Source of the DNA: Streptomyces hygroscopicus subsp. hygroscopicus
Lineage (GTDB): Bacteria > Actinomycetota > Actinomycetes > Streptomycetales > Streptomycetaceae
Assembly (NCBI RefSeq): GCF_001553455.1
Contig: NZ_BBOX01000197.1
Coordinates: forward strand, 1 to 39,306
DNA length: 39,306 nucleotides
Direction of reading: 5' to 3'
Shown: one piece after another, positions 9,127 to 17,557 of the stretch
How positions within the stretch are numbered: the stretch's first letter is position 1
Layout: each line of letters starts with the position of its first letter
Made by a program: the position numbers and the translations under genes
The notes under the pieces: model-generated
Told to the model about the DNA's origin: nothing
Seen by the model: only the letters and a program-made list of their open reading frames with translations
Database searches by the model: none

Positions 9127-11127
9127 GTGGATGATTCACACAGGACGGTGGGCGTGGGAGCATCCCAGGAGTCCGAACGGGCACCGCGGGGCGGCGTCTC
9201 GGTGAGCGCTGTGCTGGCCCTGCTCGACCTCGCCGCGAAGGGCCGCCCCGACGAGCCCGACGCGGTGCCGGACCTGCTGCTCACCGAACACCTCGACACC
9301 GCCACGGCCGCACAGGTGGGCCGCCGGGTCCGTGAGCTCCAGGGCGCGGTGGCCCGGCTGCACCGGCGCGGACAGGAACTGGCCGCGCTGTTCTCCAGCG
9401 CCCGGGAACTCGCCGAACTGCACGACGTGGACCTGCTGATCACCCGGCTGGTGCGGCGCGCCCACGACCTGGCCGGAACCGATGTCACCTACCTGTCCGA
9501 GTTCGACGAGACCACGCGCGAGCTGCGGGTCCGGTCCACCGCCGGGGCGGTCGCCCCGTCCTTCCAGAAGCTGAGGGTGCCCCCGCACATCGGCCTGGCC
9601 AGCAAGGTCGTCGAATCCCGCGCCCCGCAGTGGACCTCGCGCTACGAACAGCTGCGCGACGTGCCCCATACCGAGAGCATCGACAACGCCGTCCGCGCCG
9701 AGGGCCTCGTCTCCCTCGTGGGCGTCCCGCTGATCGCCGGCGGCCGGGTCCTGGGCGTGCTGTTCGCCGCCAACCGCACCGAGCACGCCTTCACCCCGGA
9801 AGAGGTCTCGCTGCTGTCGGCCTTCGCCGACAACGTCGCCGTCGTCCTGCAATCGGCTCGTCTGCTCACCCAGGCCCGCGACGCGGCCACCGAGACCCAG
9901 CGCGCCTATGACGCGCTGGCCGACCACGTCGAGGCGATGGAACGCGCCAGCCGGGTGCACGAGGAGCTGACCGCCGCGGTGCTGCGCGGAGGCGGCGCCG
10001 CGGACGTCGCCCGGACCCTGGGAGCGGCGCTGGAGCGGCCGGTGGTCATCCTCGACGACGCCTACGCCGTACTGGCCTCGTCCGACGACCGGAGCACCCC
10101 CTCGGTGATCGACCCGCCCGCCGTCCGGGACGCGATCACGGACAGCCTGCGCTCCGGACGCTGCACTGCGCTGAACCCGCCGACCGAGGGGTTCCACACC
10201 GCGGTCGCCGTACTCGCCGGGGAGATGATGCTCGGCGGCCTCCTCATCGGGGACGGCACCGTCGACCTCGGCGCGGTGGAGCAGCGGACCATCGAGCGCG
10301 CCGCACAGATCACCGCGCTGCTCACCCTGAAGCAGGACGCGGTCCGCTACGCCGAGGACCATGTGCGCGGTGAGCTTCTCGGCGACCTCGTCAGCCCCGA
10401 CGTCCGGCGCCACGCGAGCCTGCCCGCCCGGCTGCGCGCCCGCAGACTGCGCCCGGAGGACCTGCGCACCGTCGTCGTCACCATGGTGGCCCCCGAACAG
10501 CGCCGCGCGGTGCTGCGTGCCGCGGGGACCGTGGCCGCGCCGTCCGGTCTGGCGGGTGAGGTGGACGGCGTCGTCACGCTCGTCGTACCGGACGGCGACC
10601 CGCAGCGCGCCGCGACCACCGTCCGCGACCGCGTGTGCGCCGCCACCGGGGTCGGCCAGGTGCTGACCGTGGCCGCGTCCCCCGCGGAGGGCCTCGGCGA
10701 ACTGAGCGCCCGTTTCACCACGGCCCGGGACTGCGGCCGGGTGCTGACCGCCCTCGGCGTCGAGGCGGTCGCGGTCGCGGCCGACGCCTACCTGCCGTAC
10801 ACCACCCTGTTCGCCCACGACCCCACCAGCGTGCGGCAGTTCGTCGACCGCACCATCGGCCCCGTCCGGCGCTGGGACGCCGAACGGGGGACCGACCTGC
10901 TCACCACCCTCCACCGGTTCGTGGACTGCAACGCGAGCCCTGCCCGTACCGCTCGGCTGATGGGCGTGCACACCAACACCGTGCTGCAGCGCCTGGACCG
11001 GGTCACCCAACTGCTCGGCGGCGCATGGCGGGAGCCGGAACCGTTCTTCCGCGTCTCGGTGGCGGTGCGCCTGCACGCCCTGTCGGAGACCCTGCTGGGC
11101 TCCTCGCCCCCACTCCGGCGCCCCTGA
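9127..11127 (+). CDS. GAF-domain PucR-family transcriptional regulator
   Basis: A 666-residue regulator with the order: N-terminal helical segment (about 20-90), GAF sensor domain (about 90-245, with GLASKVVESRAPQW and GLVSLVGVPLIAGGRVLGVLFAA), central PucR/CdaR-like region, and a C-terminal PucR-type helix-turn-helix near 600-640 (FVDCNASPARTARLMGVHTNTVLQRLDRV). Translation begins at GTG 9127, six bases after GGAG. Such GAF-PucR proteins usually activate neighbouring catabolic operons when a small molecule binds. Lying head to head with the anti-sigma gene and mvaA operon, it is the best candidate regulator of the HMG-CoA operon. It might also control the phosphotransferase downstream. Confidence 0.87.
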   Translation: MDDSHRTVGVGASQESERAPRGGVSVSAVLALLDLAAKGRPDEPDAVPDLLLTEHLDTATAAQVGRRVRELQGAVARLHRRGQELAALFSSARELAELHDVDLLITRLVRRAHDLAGTDVTYLSEFDETTRELRVRSTAGAVAPSFQKLRVPPHIGLASKVVESRAPQWTSRYEQLRDVPHTESIDNAVRAEGLVSLVGVPLIAGGRVLGVLFAANRTEHAFTPEEVSLLSAFADNVAVVLQSARLLTQARDAATETQRAYDALADHVEAMERASRVHEELTAAVLRGGGAADVARTLGAALERPVVILDDAYAVLASSDDRSTPSVIDPPAVRDAITDSLRSGRCTALNPPTEGFHTAVAVLAGEMMLGGLLIGDGTVDLGAVEQRTIERAAQITALLTLKQDAVRYAEDHVRGELLGDLVSPDVRRHASLPARLRARRLRPEDLRTVVVTMVAPEQRRAVLRAAGTVAAPSGLAGEVDGVVTLVVPDGDPQRAATTVRDRVCAATGVGQVLTVAASPAEGLGELSARFTTARDCGRVLTALGVEAVAVAADAYLPYTTLFAHDPTSVRQFVDRTIGPVRRWDAERGTDLLTTLHRFVDCNASPARTARLMGVHTNTVLQRLDRVTQLLGGAWREPEPFFRVSVAVRLHALSETLLGSSPPLRRP

Positions 11128-11132
11128 CCGGA

Positions 11133-11176
11133 GGCCCCGCCCGGCGCGTGCGGCTGCGAGCGGGGTGGGCGGGGCC
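11133..11176 (+). terminator. GC-rich inverted repeat after the PucR gene
   Basis: GGCCCCGCCC at 11133-11142 pairs perfectly with GGGCGGGGCC at 11167-11176 across a 24-nt loop, 6 bp after the PucR stop codon. The long loop and lack of a T tract make it a moderate terminator candidate. Confidence 0.45.
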
Positions 11177-11368
11177 GGGCGGGGGCCGGCCACGTCCAGG
11201 CGCCGGCGGCCGGTCCGGGCCCGCGTCCCACCGCCCACCGGCCCGGAAGAGGACGACGGACACACCCGACCGCGACAGGATGGTGCCCTGCCCGATCCGG
11301 CCCGACGGGGCGGCGCGCGCCGACTCGTCGAGCCGGTGGCCGTCCGAGAAGGGGAGACCTCGCCCACC

Positions 11369-12232
11369 ATGGGAATCACCGCGACGCACCGCGATCTGCT
11401 GACCCGACTGCTGCCCGGGGACACGACGGACGAACTCGCCGTCCACCAGGGGCAGTTCCACCATGTGGTGATCGGCTCGGACCGGGTGGTGTGCTTCCCC
11501 CGCACCGAGGCGGCCGCCAGACGGCTGCCCGAGAGGGCGGCCGTGTTGCGCGCCCTCGCCGGGATCGACCTCGGCTGCCGCACCCCGCGACCGCTCTTCG
11601 CGGGAGGCGCCCAGGACCCGGACGAACCGCCGTACCTGGTGCTGAGCCGGATCCCCGGAGCGCCCTTGGCGGACGGCGTGCTGGACAGCCCCGGGATCGC
11701 GGAGGCGGTGGCCCGGGGCTGCGTCACGCTGCTCTCCGGGCTCGCCGCCGCGGGGGAGGACGAGAGGGCGCGGGCCGCGCTGCCGGAGGCTCCCGCGGGC
11801 GCGTGGCAGGAGTTCGCGGCGGACGTGCGCACCGGACTGTTCCCGCTGATGTCCGCCGACGGCCGGGAGCGGGCCGGGCGCGAACTCGCCGCCCTCGACG
11901 CCCTGCCCCATCTCACCACCGCCGTGGTCCACGGCGACCTCGGCGGCGAGAACATCCTGTGGGAGACGGCCGGCGGTGTGCCGCGTCCCAGCGGCGTCGT
12001 CGACTGGGACGAGGTCCGCGTCGGCGATCCGGCCGAGGACCTGGCCGCCATCGGCGCGAGTTACGGCGAGGAACTGCTGGGCCGGGTGCTCGCGCTCGGC
12101 GGCTGGGCGGACCGCGCGACGGCCGGGCGGATCTCGGCCATCCGCGGCACCTTCGCCCTCCAGCAGGCCCTCTGCGCACTGCGCGACGGCGATGAGAAGG
12201 AACTCGCCGACGGCCTCGACGGCTACCGGTAG
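11369..12232 (+). CDS. APH-family phosphotransferase (aminoglycoside phosphotransferase fold)
   Basis: A 287-residue kinase of the aminoglycoside/choline kinase superfamily. The catalytic loop AVVHGDLGGENILW puts Asp190 as the base and Asn195 as a metal ligand, and GVVDWDEVRVGDPAEDLA supplies the metal-binding Asp212 and downstream Asp. The N lobe is short and lacks an obvious glycine loop, which is common in this family. I chose ATG 11369 over the in-frame opening 204 nt earlier because AAGGGGAG precedes it and the upstream stretch is low-complexity Arg/Pro. It stands alone between PucR and a convergent SDR gene. The substrate could be an antibiotic, a sugar or a metabolite; nothing here decides. 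Confidence 0.78.
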   Translation: MGITATHRDLLTRLLPGDTTDELAVHQGQFHHVVIGSDRVVCFPRTEAAARRLPERAAVLRALAGIDLGCRTPRPLFAGGAQDPDEPPYLVLSRIPGAPLADGVLDSPGIAEAVARGCVTLLSGLAAAGEDERARAALPEAPAGAWQEFAADVRTGLFPLMSADGRERAGRELAALDALPHLTTAVVHGDLGGENILWETAGGVPRPSGVVDWDEVRVGDPAEDLAAIGASYGEELLGRVLALGGWADRATAGRISAIRGTFALQQALCALRDGDEKELADGLDGYR

Positions 12233-12414
12233 AGCCCGCACAACGGGTGCCACCGGGCTGGACTCGCTCGCGATCACCAGGTCTGCCGCGGCCCGGCCCG
12301 GCCTCGTCATCCGCGGCCGTCCCCATGCCCGGCCGTACCCCCGCTCCGGGTCGGCCGATCGCCGCACGGGCCGGCCGCGGGGGAAGGCGGCACCACCGCC
12401 ACCGCTCCCCGCCG

Positions 12415-13278
12415 TCAGCGGGGTGCGCCGCGGCGCCGGAAGTAGGTTTCGGGGTCGTACCAGCCCAGCAGGGCTCCTCCATCGACGTCCAGTGCCTGGC
12501 CGCACACCATCGAGGCGTGGTCCGAGGCCAGGTAGAGGACGGCCCCGGCCTGGTCCTCCGGGGTGCTGAGCCGCCCGCGCGGGATGCTCCTGGACCGCGT
12601 GCGCAGTGTCTCCTCGTCGGCTACCGCCGCCAGCATCGGCGTCTGAACGGGGCCGGGGCAGACCGCGTTGACGTTGATGCCGTCCGGGGCGGCCTCGTAG
12701 GCGAGGTGGCGGGTGAAGGCGACCAGCCCGGCCTTGCTCGCGGTGTAGCTCGCGCCGGCGTTGAAACTGATCCGCTTGGCCGCGACCGAGGCGATGTTGA
12801 CGATCTTTCCGTACCGCTGGGCCCGCATGACCGGGAGCGCGGCCTTGGCGCAGAGGAACGCGCCGGTGAGATTGACGTCGAGGACCTTCCGCCAGACCGC
12901 CTCGTCGGTTTCCTCGACGATCCGGGTGGTGGTGATGGCGGCGTTGTTCACCAGGATGTCGAGCGATCCCCCGGCTGCGACGGCATGCCGCATCAGCGAC
13001 GCCACCTGCGCGGAGTCGGTCACGTCGACACCCAGGAACGAGCTGTGGCCACCTTCGGCGGCGATCTCCTCGGCGGCCGAGGCCGCGGCCCCGGCGTCGA
13101 GGTCCGCGATGACGACGTGTGCGCCGCCCGCGGCGAACCCGCGGGCGATGGCCTGGCCGATGCCGCGGGCCGCGCCGGTGACGACGGCGGTGCGGCCGTC
13201 GAAGCGCGGGAGATGGAGCGGATCGGGCTTGGGATGGGGCTTCGGGTGGGGCTTCGGTGTGCCTGGTGTCCGATGCAT
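12415..13278 (-). CDS. SDR-family oxidoreductase with a His/Pro/Lys-rich N-terminal extension
   Basis: A classical short-chain dehydrogenase: cofactor loop TGAARGIG at 34-41, an acidic Asp after the second strand (VIADLD) favouring NAD, NNAA at 111-114, catalytic Ser164, Tyr178 and Lys182 (SYTASK), and VCPGPVQTPM after the active site. It is 287 residues, about 30 longer than usual, because of an N-terminal PKPHPKPHPKPDP stretch encoded by a 12-bp tandem repeat. ATG 13278 has an AGAGGA site, and no alternative start lies between it and the fold. It is the last gene of the SDR-ALDH-CMD operon but is set off by 142 bp with two hairpins, so its expression may differ. Confidence 0.87.
   Translation of the reverse strand: MHRTPGTPKPHPKPHPKPDPLHLPRFDGRTAVVTGAARGIGQAIARGFAAGGAHVVIADLDAGAAASAAEEIAAEGGHSSFLGVDVTDSAQVASLMRHAVAAGGSLDILVNNAAITTTRIVEETDEAVWRKVLDVNLTGAFLCAKAALPVMRAQRYGKIVNIASVAAKRISFNAGASYTASKAGLVAFTRHLAYEAAPDGINVNAVCPGPVQTPMLAAVADEETLRTRSRSIPRGRLSTPEDQAGAVLYLASDHASMVCGQALDVDGGALLGWYDPETYFRRRGAPR
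13225..13260. repeat. Three 12-bp tandem repeats encoding PKPH units
   Basis: Units at 13225-13236, 13237-13248 and 13249-13260 begin GGGCTT and read as Pro-Lys-Pro-His/Asp on the minus strand. The unit is a multiple of three, so copy-number change would keep the SDR frame open. Confidence 0.7.
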
Positions 13279-13337
13279 CTCGGTCCTCTGGTCGGCCCGG
13301 CCTCAGCCGGTGGGGTGGTGCGCATGACGGCAAGCGG

Positions 13338-13396
13338 CCGGCCCGGCGAACGGCCGGGCCGGACCGGCGGACGCGGGGGCCGGGGCCGCCCCGGCC
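13338..13396 (-). terminator. Two consecutive hairpins between CMD-like gene and SDR gene
   Basis: A 10-bp perfect stem (13338-13347 with 13353-13362, 5-nt loop) is followed by an 8-bp stem (13378-13385 with 13389-13396, 3-nt loop). Lying in the 142-bp gap after the CMD-like gene, they could reduce read-through into the distal SDR gene or protect the upstream mRNA. No T tract is present. Confidence 0.45.
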
Positions 13397-13420
13397 ACCG
13401 CATGGCGTCGGAAACCGGTG

Positions 13421-14179
13421 TCAGCCACCGGGCCGCTCGGCCGCGGGGAGTCCCGTCGGCCGCTGGATGGCCTCGAAGTAGGGATCCGCGCCGGTCAGCA
13501 CGGCGATCTCCATGGCGCCCAGGATCTGGTCGGGCGTGGCACCGGCATCGAGTGCGTTGCGCGCGTGGATCTCCACACCGGGAACGTAGAGGTGGGTGAC
13601 CACACAGTCGATCGCGATGTAGATGAGCTCACGCAGCCGGCTGTCCAGTGAGCCGTGCTCCGCCACGACCGTGGAGAAGTGTGTGTACGCCTCGAACATC
13701 TCGGGGTCGAGGGCGAGCATGTCGTCCCACGTCTCGTGCCAGTAGCCACGTCGGCGCTCGAACTCGGCACGCAGCCGGGCCCGTCGCTCGTCGGACTCGT
13801 GGCCGACCGCGTGGCCGCGTTCCTCGAGGACTCGGCGGAGTGCGGGAACACCGACCGTCATCGCGTGGATGCTCATGATGCTGACCAGCTGGAGCACGTC
13901 ACGGACCTGGCCGCGGGTGGCGCCGCGTTCCAGCGCGGTGCGCACGTAGGCGTCGAACCGCGGCCAGTTGGTGTTGGCGGTGTTCGCGACCACCGCGACA
14001 CCGATGAGGGCCTGGTCCACGGGGGACAGCGCGGCCCGGCGGCGCGGCACGTCGGCCATCGCCGCGAAACGGCGGAAGAACTCCGGCGAGTCCTCGTGTT
14101 CCGCCGCCACCGCGTCGTTCCACGTCCCCAGGTACGAGCCGAGTTCGGCGGCCGTCTGCTTGGCAGTGATCTCGCGCAT
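13421..14179 (-). CDS. Carboxymuconolactone decarboxylase-family protein (two AhpD-like repeats)
   Basis: A 252-residue protein made of two all-helical CMD/AhpD-like halves. The first includes LSPVDQALIGVAVVANTANTNWPRFDAYVRTALERGATRGQVRDVLQLVSI and the second LDSRLRELIYIAIDCVVTHLYVPGVEIHARNALDAGATPDQILGAMEIAVL. The CxxC redox pair of AhpD peroxidases is absent, so a peroxidase role is unlikely; the His in the second half (EIHARNAL) is kept. It starts at ATG 14179, 12 bp after the ALDH stop. Such proteins act as decarboxylases or lactone isomerases in aromatic and terpenoid breakdown, but many have no known function. Here it sits in an operon with an ALDH and two SDRs. Confidence 0.82.
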   Translation of the reverse strand: MREITAKQTAAELGSYLGTWNDAVAAEHEDSPEFFRRFAAMADVPRRRAALSPVDQALIGVAVVANTANTNWPRFDAYVRTALERGATRGQVRDVLQLVSIMSIHAMTVGVPALRRVLEERGHAVGHESDERRARLRAEFERRRGYWHETWDDMLALDPEMFEAYTHFSTVVAEHGSLDSRLRELIYIAIDCVVTHLYVPGVEIHARNALDAGATPDQILGAMEIAVLTGADPYFEAIQRPTGLPAAERPGG

Positions 14180-14191
14180 GAACCGTCCTGT

Positions 14192-15631
14192 TCAGAGCTG
14201 GATGCTGACGGTCTTGGTCTGCAGGTAGTGGTAGACGGCGTCCGGTCCCTTCTCACGGCCGAAGCCGCTCATCTTGTAGCCGCCGAAGGGCGTGCGGATG
14301 CCACCGGCGAAGTAGTTGTTGACCGACACCTGTCCCGCGTCGATCCGCGCGGCGACACGGTGCGCCCTGGACAGGTCGGTGGTCCACAGACCGGCGGTCA
14401 GACCGTAGGGGGTGTCGTTGGCGATGCTCACCGCCTCGTCCTCGTCGTCGAACGGGATGACGGACAACACCGGACCGAAGATCTCCTCCTTGGCGATGCG
14501 CATGTCGTTGCGGACGTTGACGAACACCGTCGGCTGCACGAAACGCCCCGACTCCAGGCCGTCGACGTGGGCCGCGCCGCCGCCCACGACGGCCTCGGCT
14601 CCTTCGGCCCGCCCGATCTCCAGATAGTCGAGGATCTTGCGGTACTGCTTCTCGGTGGTGATGGGCCCCATGTCGGGGTTGTCGAGCCCGCGTCCCAGCC
14701 CGACCTGGCGGTCGAGGGCCGCGAGCCGCTCCACGAACTCGTCGTGGACGCTGGAGTGCACCAGGAGCCGGCTGCCCGCCATGCACACCTGGCCGGCGTT
14801 GAAGTTGATGGCCGCCAGGGAACCCACCGCCGCCGCGTCGAGATCGGCGTCCGCGAAGACGATGTTCGGGGACTTGCCGCCCAGTTCGAGGGTGACGGGG
14901 CTCAGGTGGGTCGCCGAGGCGCGCAGCACGGACTGGCCGGTGGGGACCGACCCGGTGAACGCGATCCGGCGCACCCCGGGGTGCTGGACCAACCGCGCAC
15001 CCGCCTCGTCGCCGAGCCCGGTGACGACGTTGACGACGCCCGGCGGAATGCCCGCCTCGATGGCCAGCCGGGCGAACTCCACGACCGCCATGGAGGTGTC
15101 CTCGGCGGGTTTGACGACGGCCGTGTTGCCGCCGGCGATCGCGGGCGCGACTCCGCGCGCCGTCTGCTGCAACGCCGCGTTCCAGGGGACTATGTGCGCC
15201 GTCACCCCGTACGGCTCGACGCGGGTGTAGGAGTGGAAACCGGGCCCCAGCGGCACCGTTTCGCCGTGAATCTTGTCCGCGACGCCGCCGTAGTACGCGT
15301 AGTACCCGGCCGCGAGGCGGACGTCGCCCTGGGCCTCGCGCAGTGGCTTGCCGTTGTCCACGGACTCCAGGTACGCCAGGAGGTCCATGTTCTGCATGAT
15401 GAGGTCGGCGAGCCGGAGCATGGCCCGGCCCCGCTCGGCGCCGTCCGCGTCGCGCCACGCGTGGACCGCGCGCTCGGAGCTGGCGACGGCCTCGTCGACG
15501 ATCGCCTGGTCCGCGCGCTGTATGTGCGCGAGGACCTCACCGGTGGCGGGGTCGATACTGTCCATGACCGCGGCGCGGCCCGCGGGCAGCTCCTTGCCGT
15601 CGATGATGGACCCGTAGTACTGGCGGTGCAT
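14192..15631 (-). CDS. NAD(P)-dependent aldehyde dehydrogenase
   Basis: A 479-residue ALDH-superfamily enzyme of normal length, oxidising an aldehyde to its acid. The key residues are in place: Asn151 in VPWNA, Lys174 in VVKPAE, FTGSVPTGQSV (225-235), catalytic Glu249 in ELGGKSPNIV, nucleophilic Cys283 in NAGQVCMAGSR, EEIFGPV, and PFGGYKMSGFGRE near the end. The start at ATG 15631 follows GGAGA. It is the second gene of the operon, downstream of an SDR, so an alcohol-to-aldehyde-to-acid sequence is a natural reading. The motifs resemble the betaine/phenylacetaldehyde ALDH group, which does not fix the substrate. Confidence 0.9.
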   Translation of the reverse strand: MHRQYYGSIIDGKELPAGRAAVMDSIDPATGEVLAHIQRADQAIVDEAVASSERAVHAWRDADGAERGRAMLRLADLIMQNMDLLAYLESVDNGKPLREAQGDVRLAAGYYAYYGGVADKIHGETVPLGPGFHSYTRVEPYGVTAHIVPWNAALQQTARGVAPAIAGGNTAVVKPAEDTSMAVVEFARLAIEAGIPPGVVNVVTGLGDEAGARLVQHPGVRRIAFTGSVPTGQSVLRASATHLSPVTLELGGKSPNIVFADADLDAAAVGSLAAINFNAGQVCMAGSRLLVHSSVHDEFVERLAALDRQVGLGRGLDNPDMGPITTEKQYRKILDYLEIGRAEGAEAVVGGGAAHVDGLESGRFVQPTVFVNVRNDMRIAKEEIFGPVLSVIPFDDEDEAVSIANDTPYGLTAGLWTTDLSRAHRVAARIDAGQVSVNNYFAGGIRTPFGGYKMSGFGREKGPDAVYHYLQTKTVSIQL

Positions 15632-15676
15632 GCGTGTCTCCAGATCGGTCGGGGGTTTGGCGGTGTGCGGACGGGC

Positions 15677-16441
15677 TCAGGAGCGCGCCGAGATACCGCC
15701 GTCGACGGGGAGGGTCACCCCGGTGATGAACTCGGCGTCGTCGGACGCCAGGAAGAGCGCCGCCTTGGCGATGTCCTCGGGCAGCGCGAGCCGGCCGAGC
15801 GGAACGCCCGCCCGCTGACCGGCGATCGTCCCCTCGATGTCGTCCTGCTTCGCCATGAAGGTGCGCAGCATCGGCGTCTCCGTGGAGACCGGGGCCACCG
15901 AGTTCACCCGGACCTCGGGGGCGAACTCGACCGAGAGCGCGCGGGTCAGCTGGATGGCGGCCCCCTTCGAGGCCGAGTAGGCGCTGTTGTTGGGACGCGC
16001 CCGGAATCCCGACAGCGACGAGGTGATGATGAACGAGGAGACCGGCCTCTCCCGCAGAGCGGGCATCGCCGCGCGTGCCCCCAGCCACGGGCCCTTGGCG
16101 TTCACGCCCATCAGCGTGTCGAAGAAGTCGATCGACTGCTCCGCCACCGGGCTCATGGGGGCGGCCACGCCGGCGTTCGCCCAGAAGACGTCGAGCGCGC
16201 CGAAGGTCTCCAGCGCGGTGCGAACGATCAATTCGTTGCCGGACAGCGTGGACACGTCGGCGGCGACGGCGACCGCCTCGCCGCCCTTGCCGCGCACGAG
16301 TTCGGCGGTTGCCTCGGCCGCCTTCGCGTCGAGATCGGCCACGACCACGCGTGCCCCCTCCTGGGCGAACAGCAACGCGCCGGCCCGGCCCATGCCGGAT
16401 CCGGCACCCGTGATCACTGCGAACTTGTTGGCGAGCCTCAT
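15677..16441 (-). CDS. SDR-family oxidoreductase, first gene of the catabolic operon
   Basis: A 254-residue classical SDR: TGAGSGMG at 11-18, Asp after the second strand (VVADLD) suggesting NAD, Ser142, Tyr155 and Lys159 (AYSASK), and a C-terminal ITGVTLPVDGG. The usual NNAG is WANAG at about 88-91, a common variant. It begins at ATG 16441 after GAGGAG and heads the SDR-ALDH-CMD-SDR operon. Its promoter region is shared with the divergent gntR and contains an 18-bp near-palindrome, so it is probably under GntR control. Likely role: oxidation of a hydroxyl on the substrate imported by the nearby MFS transporter (inference). Confidence 0.88.
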   Translation of the reverse strand: MRLANKFAVITGAGSGMGRAGALLFAQEGARVVVADLDAKAAEATAELVRGKGGEAVAVAADVSTLSGNELIVRTALETFGALDVFWANAGVAAPMSPVAEQSIDFFDTLMGVNAKGPWLGARAAMPALRERPVSSFIITSSLSGFRARPNNSAYSASKGAAIQLTRALSVEFAPEVRVNSVAPVSTETPMLRTFMAKQDDIEGTIAGQRAGVPLGRLALPEDIAKAALFLASDDAEFITGVTLPVDGGISARS

Positions 16442-16670
16442 GCGGTTCTCCTCACGGATGGGGCACCGGCGACGGGTCGCCGGATGCTGAGGTGGAAGCG
16501 GTCCGGTGCGCGGGGCACCGGGACAGTGGGGTCCGGACCGTGCTCGACGAGCCGTCCGCGGTCGCCGGGGGCGACGGGAGAGCGGGCTCAGGGAACGGCC
16601 GTGGCAGTCCGGATGGCGTCTCTAAGGCCCCTCGCCTCCGCCGAGGAGAGGGGGACGCACCCACCATACG

Positions 16671-16688
16671 CAAAGAGTCGACACTTTG
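16671..16688. promoter_or_regulatory. Predicted GntR operator 1
   Basis: CAAAGAGTCGACACTTTG is an 18-bp near-perfect palindrome (16 of 18 positions) centred on GTCGAC. Its core AAGAGTCGACACTT recurs exactly at the other end of gntR. It lies just upstream of the TATGGT -10 candidate of the minus-strand SDR operon, so binding there would block that promoter. Confidence 0.7.
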
Positions 16689-16773
16689 GGGAGGCCCCGG
16701 GCGACATTGCTTCGCGCCGCCCGCGTGCTGCCGACCGGACGGGCCATCGGTCGGCGCCGGGGCCGCCCGGGCT

Positions 16774-16779
16774 TAGTGT
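16774..16779 (+). promoter_or_regulatory. Possible -10 element for leaderless gntR transcript
   Basis: TAGTGT fits the actinobacterial TANNNT -10. Its last base is 7 bp before the gntR ATG and no ribosome site precedes that ATG, which together suggest transcription starting at the start codon. No convincing -35 is seen. Confidence 0.4.
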
Positions 16780-16785
16780 TGCGCC

Positions 16786-17541
16786 ATGGAGTCAGCGTCG
16801 AATGGACCCAGTGCCAGGGCCGCCAAGCCGGGCGACCTGGTCGACGGCATACTGGCACGGCTGCTCGGAGTGGACGGCCGACAGGATTCGCTGGTCGGGC
16901 AGATCGCCGTCGAGGTCGCCCGCGACATCATCGAGGAACGGGTCGGCCCCGGGGCGGACCTGAACTCCTTCGAGCTGGCCAGGCGGTTCGGGACCAGCCG
17001 CACGCCGGTCCGGGAGGCCCTGCTCGTCCTGGAGAAGGAGGGCATGGTCGAGATCCCCCCGCGGCGACGGCCGCGGGCCGCCTCGTTCTCCAAGGAGACG
17101 ATCCGCGAGATCTACGAGCTGCGCGGCGAGCTGTACGCGCTGGTGGCGGCTCGTGTGGTGGAACGCGCGGACGACGAGGAACTCGGCACCCTCGATGCCT
17201 GCCTGGAGGCGATGAGGGCGGCCGCGGCGGTCTCCGGCGACGCCTACTTCTGGCAGGTCGTCCTGTTCCAGGAGCAGGCGTGCCTGCTGTGCGGGAACGG
17301 AACGCTCAAGCGCACGATCGACGGACTGGGGCTGCGGGTGATGCAGCTGCGGCACCTGGGCATGTCCCGGGCGTGGCGGATCGAGCGCTCCCTTGCCGAC
17401 CACGAGCGGCTGATGCTCGCGCTCCATGAGCGCGACGCGGGCCTCGCGGCCGCGCTCAACCGCTCCATGGCGACCAACGCGCTGGCCGGGCTCATGACCC
17501 TGTTCGACGGTTCCGAGCTGCTCGGGCGGACATCGGACTGA
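16786..17541 (+). CDS. GntR-family transcriptional regulator (FadR subfamily, FCD domain)
   Basis: A 251-residue regulator: winged helix-turn-helix near 38-98 (LARRFGTSRTPVREALLVLEKEGMVEI) followed by an all-helical FCD ligand domain (about 105-235). FCD-domain regulators usually bind an organic acid through a metal or Arg/His cluster and release DNA. Two copies of the same palindrome flank the gene, one in the SDR-operon promoter region and one before the MFS promoter, so it likely controls both and itself. ATG 16786 has no ribosome site, and a -10-like TAGTGT lies 7 bp upstream, consistent with leaderless translation. A downstream GTG (at about residue 29) is a less likely start. Confidence 0.87.
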   Translation: MESASNGPSARAAKPGDLVDGILARLLGVDGRQDSLVGQIAVEVARDIIEERVGPGADLNSFELARRFGTSRTPVREALLVLEKEGMVEIPPRRRPRAASFSKETIREIYELRGELYALVAARVVERADDEELGTLDACLEAMRAAAAVSGDAYFWQVVLFQEQACLLCGNGTLKRTIDGLGLRVMQLRHLGMSRAWRIERSLADHERLMLALHERDAGLAAALNRSMATNALAGLMTLFDGSELLGRTSD

Positions 17542-17557
17542 ACCCGGAGCGCTCCCT

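Larger units (their letters stand above)
16442..16785. promoter_or_regulatory. Divergent control region between SDR operon and gntR
   Basis: This 344-bp stretch has no gene that I can support. It contains the operator-like palindrome at 16671-16688 and, on the minus strand, a TATGGT hexamer (16663-16668) that would place the SDR transcript start near 16656 and leave a leader of about 215 nt. A TAGTGT hexamer at 16774-16779 lies exactly 7 bp before the gntR ATG. The rest is unremarkable GC-rich sequence. Confidence 0.5.
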
